A stretch of 64,000 nucleotides of DNA, from the NCBI GenBank assembly GCA_025736915.1, contig CP107049.1:248001-312000 (forward strand), in the 5' to 3' direction. The notes beneath the pieces were generated by a model. That model saw only the letters and a list, made by a program, of their open reading frames with translations. It made no database searches and had not been told where the DNA came from. Positions within the stretch are counted from its first letter, which is position 1. Each line of letters opens with the position of its first letter. The position numbers and the translations under genes are program-made. Source of the DNA: Acinetobacter nosocomialis (GTDB lineage Bacteria > Pseudomonadota > Gammaproteobacteria > Pseudomonadales > Moraxellaceae). This document shows, piece by piece, positions 61,744 through 64,000 of the stretch.

Positions 61744-64000
61744 TTAGAAAGTACGACCAATTTCAAACTGGATTTCTTTAGTTTCATCACCCGGTTTATC
61801 ATTTAACGGGAATGCATAGCTAAGTGACAATGGTCCAATCATAGTAATCCAGGTTACACCCACACCCACGCTATAACGTAAGTTACCTAAATCAAAGCCA
61901 TAATTATCTTCACAATACTTCTTAACATCTGAAATTGACTGGCCATTAATGGTCATGCCTTTAGTGCCATACACAGAGTTATCAATATTACATTTAGTAT
62001 CGAAGACCTGTCCCCCCTCAGCAAAGAGTACAGGGCGTACCTGACGAGTCCAATCACCCTTAAATGGCATAGGCAATGCCAACTCAGTACCAAATTGAAC
62101 TAGAGCATTACCACCAACATTTTCAGGTGAAGGATCATTTTGTTTTGTTTCTTGTAAATTCACACTGGCATATTTAGGTCCCAAGGTACTGTTGTCATAC
62201 CCTCGAACAGAACCATAACCACCCGCATAAAAGTTCTTATAGAATGGTAAATCATTACCATAACCAAGCTTACCATAACCGCGAAGTACAAAGCCTGATT
62301 TACCAATCGGCAAGAATGCTTGCGTATCATAAGTTAATTTTTGATAGTCAACATCACTACCTGGTAAACCAATTTCAAGACCTACACGGTGAGACATACC
62401 AGACGTTGGGAAAATTGGTCTATTTAACGTGTTATATGACCAACCTAGGTTTAAGTTATAAGTAAAGAACTCGCCTTCAAAAGCATTATTATAGAATTCT
62501 GGAGCTGTACACTCTCCAGTTTTACTATCAATTTGTGATTTTCCATTAGCATCTAAAGGACAATATGATCCTTTGCCTGTTGCCTTACCACCATTTGCTA
62601 ATAAATAGTCTCGCACATAGGTAGAAACATAAGGGCCAGTCGTTACTTTAGTATTATCAATACCTACAGATGCACTTAAGCTTTGGTTTTCATCAATTGG
62701 ATAACCAAAACTTAAACTACCGCCAAAACTATCTGTTACATAGTTGTTAACGTTATAATTATCATTTAACTTAGTTTTACGATAATAAACGTTATAACCA
62801 CGGCTTACCCCATCAATGGTAAAGTACGGGTCAGTAACACTTAAGTTGTAGTAGTCTTGAGTTTCTGAACGAGACAAATCAATTGCAACTCGGTTACCAG
62901 TACCCATAAAGTTGGTTTGACTAAGTCCCGCTTGGAAGGTAATACCGCCATTTTGCGAGTAACCTACCGCCAATGTGGTGGTACCTGAATGTTGCTCTTC
63001 AACATTCACATTCAAATCGACCTGGTCTGGTGAATTTGGGATACGAGCAGGCTTAATATCAACTGTTTTAAAGAAGCCTGTACGCTCTAAACGAACTTTA
63101 GACAAGTCAATTTTTTCATTACTTGCTAAAGCACCTTCCATTTGGCGCATTTCACGACGTAATACTTCATCGGAAGTTTTGCTATTACCAGTAAAGTTAA
63201 TACGACGCACGGTCACTTGCTGACCTGGGTTTACATAGTAATTTAAGTCAACAACACCAGTTTCATTATTAATTTGCGGAACGATATTTACATCAGCAAA
63301 GTAATAACCAGCGTTACCATACTTACGTAAAAGTAATTGTTTAACCGCATTTACCTTTTCTTGTGAATAGGTATCGCCATCTTTATAAATTTTTAGGGCT
63401 TGTAATTCTTCAGGTTTATAAAGCGCATCACCTAAGAATTTAGTTTGACCAAATTTAAACTGGTTACCTTCCTCAACAGCAACTTCAATAAAGATATGTT
63501 TTTTATCTTCACTGATATTAAGCTGAGAATTATTAATATTGAAATTAATATAACCCTTGTTAAGGTACATTGCGCGTAATGCTTCAAGGCTGGCAGCCAT
63601 TTTTTCACGCGCATAACGGTCATTACGTGTGACTACTGAAGCCCAACCACTTTCTTTAACAGCAAATGCTTGTTTGATTTCACTGTCTTTAAAAACAGTA
63701 TTACCAATCACATTGATATCAAAAACTTTTGCTGGCGTCCCTTCGTTAAAATTAAGTTTTAATTCAACGCGGTTATTTGGTCGTGCAACGGTATCAACAG
63801 TAACGCTAGCATCATAACGACCTTGTTGAGTATATTGCTGCTCTAATTCTGTTTGAATGGTTTGCAAAGCAGATTTCTTAAAAACCTCACCCTCTGCAAC
63901 GCCCATTTTTTTAAGGCCTTGTTCTAATGCCTCTTTAGGAATAAGTTTATTACCCTTAAATTCAAGTTTTGAAATAATTGGGCGTTCAATAACATTAAAA
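61744..64000 (-). CDS. bamA: Outer membrane protein assembly factor BamA, C-terminal part (5' truncated by window edge)
   Basis: BamA inserts beta-barrel proteins into the outer membrane. The frame is open to the window end, so the ATG at 63906 is internal. POTRA domains occupy the first part of what is visible (VFDINVIGNTVFKDSEIK and RRINFTGNSKTSDEVLRREM segments). The 16-strand barrel follows, with the lid-loop VRGYDNSTLGP and the C-terminal signature FEIGRTF (terminal Phe). The N-terminal POTRA and signal peptide are missing from the window. It heads the bamA-skp-lpxD-fabZ-lpxA cluster. Confidence 0.97.
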   Translation of the reverse strand, partial: FNVIERPIISKLEFKGNKLIPKEALEQGLKKMGVAEGEVFKKSALQTIQTELEQQYTQQGRYDASVTVDTVARPNNRVELKLNFNEGTPAKVFDINVIGNTVFKDSEIKQAFAVKESGWASVVTRNDRYAREKMAASLEALRAMYLNKGYINFNINNSQLNISEDKKHIFIEVAVEEGNQFKFGQTKFLGDALYKPEELQALKIYKDGDTYSQEKVNAVKQLLLRKYGNAGYYFADVNIVPQINNETGVVDLNYYVNPGQQVTVRRINFTGNSKTSDEVLRREMRQMEGALASNEKIDLSKVRLERTGFFKTVDIKPARIPNSPDQVDLNVNVEEQHSGTTTLAVGYSQNGGITFQAGLSQTNFMGTGNRVAIDLSRSETQDYYNLSVTDPYFTIDGVSRGYNVYYRKTKLNDNYNVNNYVTDSFGGSLSFGYPIDENQSLSASVGIDNTKVTTGPYVSTYVRDYLLANGGKATGKGSYCPLDANGKSQIDSKTGECTAPEFYNNAFEGEFFTYNLNLGWSYNTLNRPIFPTSGMSHRVGLEIGLPGSDVDYQKLTYDTQAFLPIGKSGFVLRGYGKLGYGNDLPFYKNFYAGGYGSVRGYDNSTLGPKYASVNLQETKQNDPSPENVGGNALVQFGTELALPMPFKGDWTRQVRPVLFAEGGQVFDTKCNIDNSVYGTKGMTINGQSISDVKKYCEDNYGFDLGNLRYSVGVGVTWITMIGPLSLSYAFPLNDKPGDETKEIQFEIGRTF

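Noticed and set aside
63906..63908. ATG as the bamA start
   Set aside because: The frame continues to the window edge without a stop, and POTRA sequence lies upstream, so this Met is internal.

Overview
This window looks like core chromosome of an Acinetobacter, most likely a member of the A. calcoaceticus-baumannii complex. The DNA is AT-rich. The soluble PQQ glucose dehydrogenase, the three-domain FruB, the outer membrane phospholipase, the kynurenine cluster and the order recA-recX / SRP RNA / cpoB / lpxA-fabZ-lpxD-skp-bamA all fit that assignment. The species call is inference from remembered families, not from a search. I see no prophage, no intact insertion sequence, no CRISPR array, no tRNA and no 16S or 23S rRNA gene.

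Layout: 1-6.5 kb holds the end of an unknown exported-type protein, ygjP-rpiA (minus), ilvA, and the K+ uptake pair ktrA-ktrB. 6.5-13 kb (minus) holds phospholipase A (pldA), a PreP-like M16 peptidase and a TonB siderophore receptor with a Fur-like operator. 13.2-19 kb holds a PfkB/adenosine kinase, a Rieske protein, a YqiJ-like membrane protein and the cytochrome bd operon cydP-cydA-cydB-cydX-ybgE, preceded by an array of repeated operator-like sites. 19-31 kb holds a GNAT, a DUF2057 protein, a nitroreductase, ftsY, small membrane proteins, a Sel1-type protein, a CBS protein, argD, grxD, a LysR regulator, map and brnQ. 31-39.2 kb holds a GlcG/HbpS-like protein, small membrane proteins, an alpha/beta hydrolase and the fructose PTS operon fruB-fruK-fruA, with a terminator-like hairpin in its leader.

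39.2-48.8 kb is looser. It holds a gene remnant, a MarR regulator, a PAS-GGDEF-EAL protein, a universal stress protein, gdhB, a SRAP (YedK-like) protein next to a possible orphan IS6-type end, and a secreted subtilisin. A gene-poor kilobase follows, with a likely sRNA and two possible short cationic peptides. 48.8-53 kb is a kynurenine catabolic cluster (formamidase, permease, kynureninase) with a divergent Lrp/AsnC regulator. 53-64 kb holds small unknowns, a YrfG-like HAD phosphatase, hslR, recA, recX, the SRP RNA (ffs), cpoB and the envelope operon bamA-skp-lpxD-fabZ-lpxA.

The most unusual signals are not in the large genes. They are a pair of related minus-strand sRNA-like elements (about 40.81-40.88 kb and 48.52-48.61 kb) that share a terminator-loop signature, the peptide-sized ORFs beside the second one, the repeat array upstream of cyd, and the hairpin ahead of fruB. 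No obviously new multi-gene system is visible.
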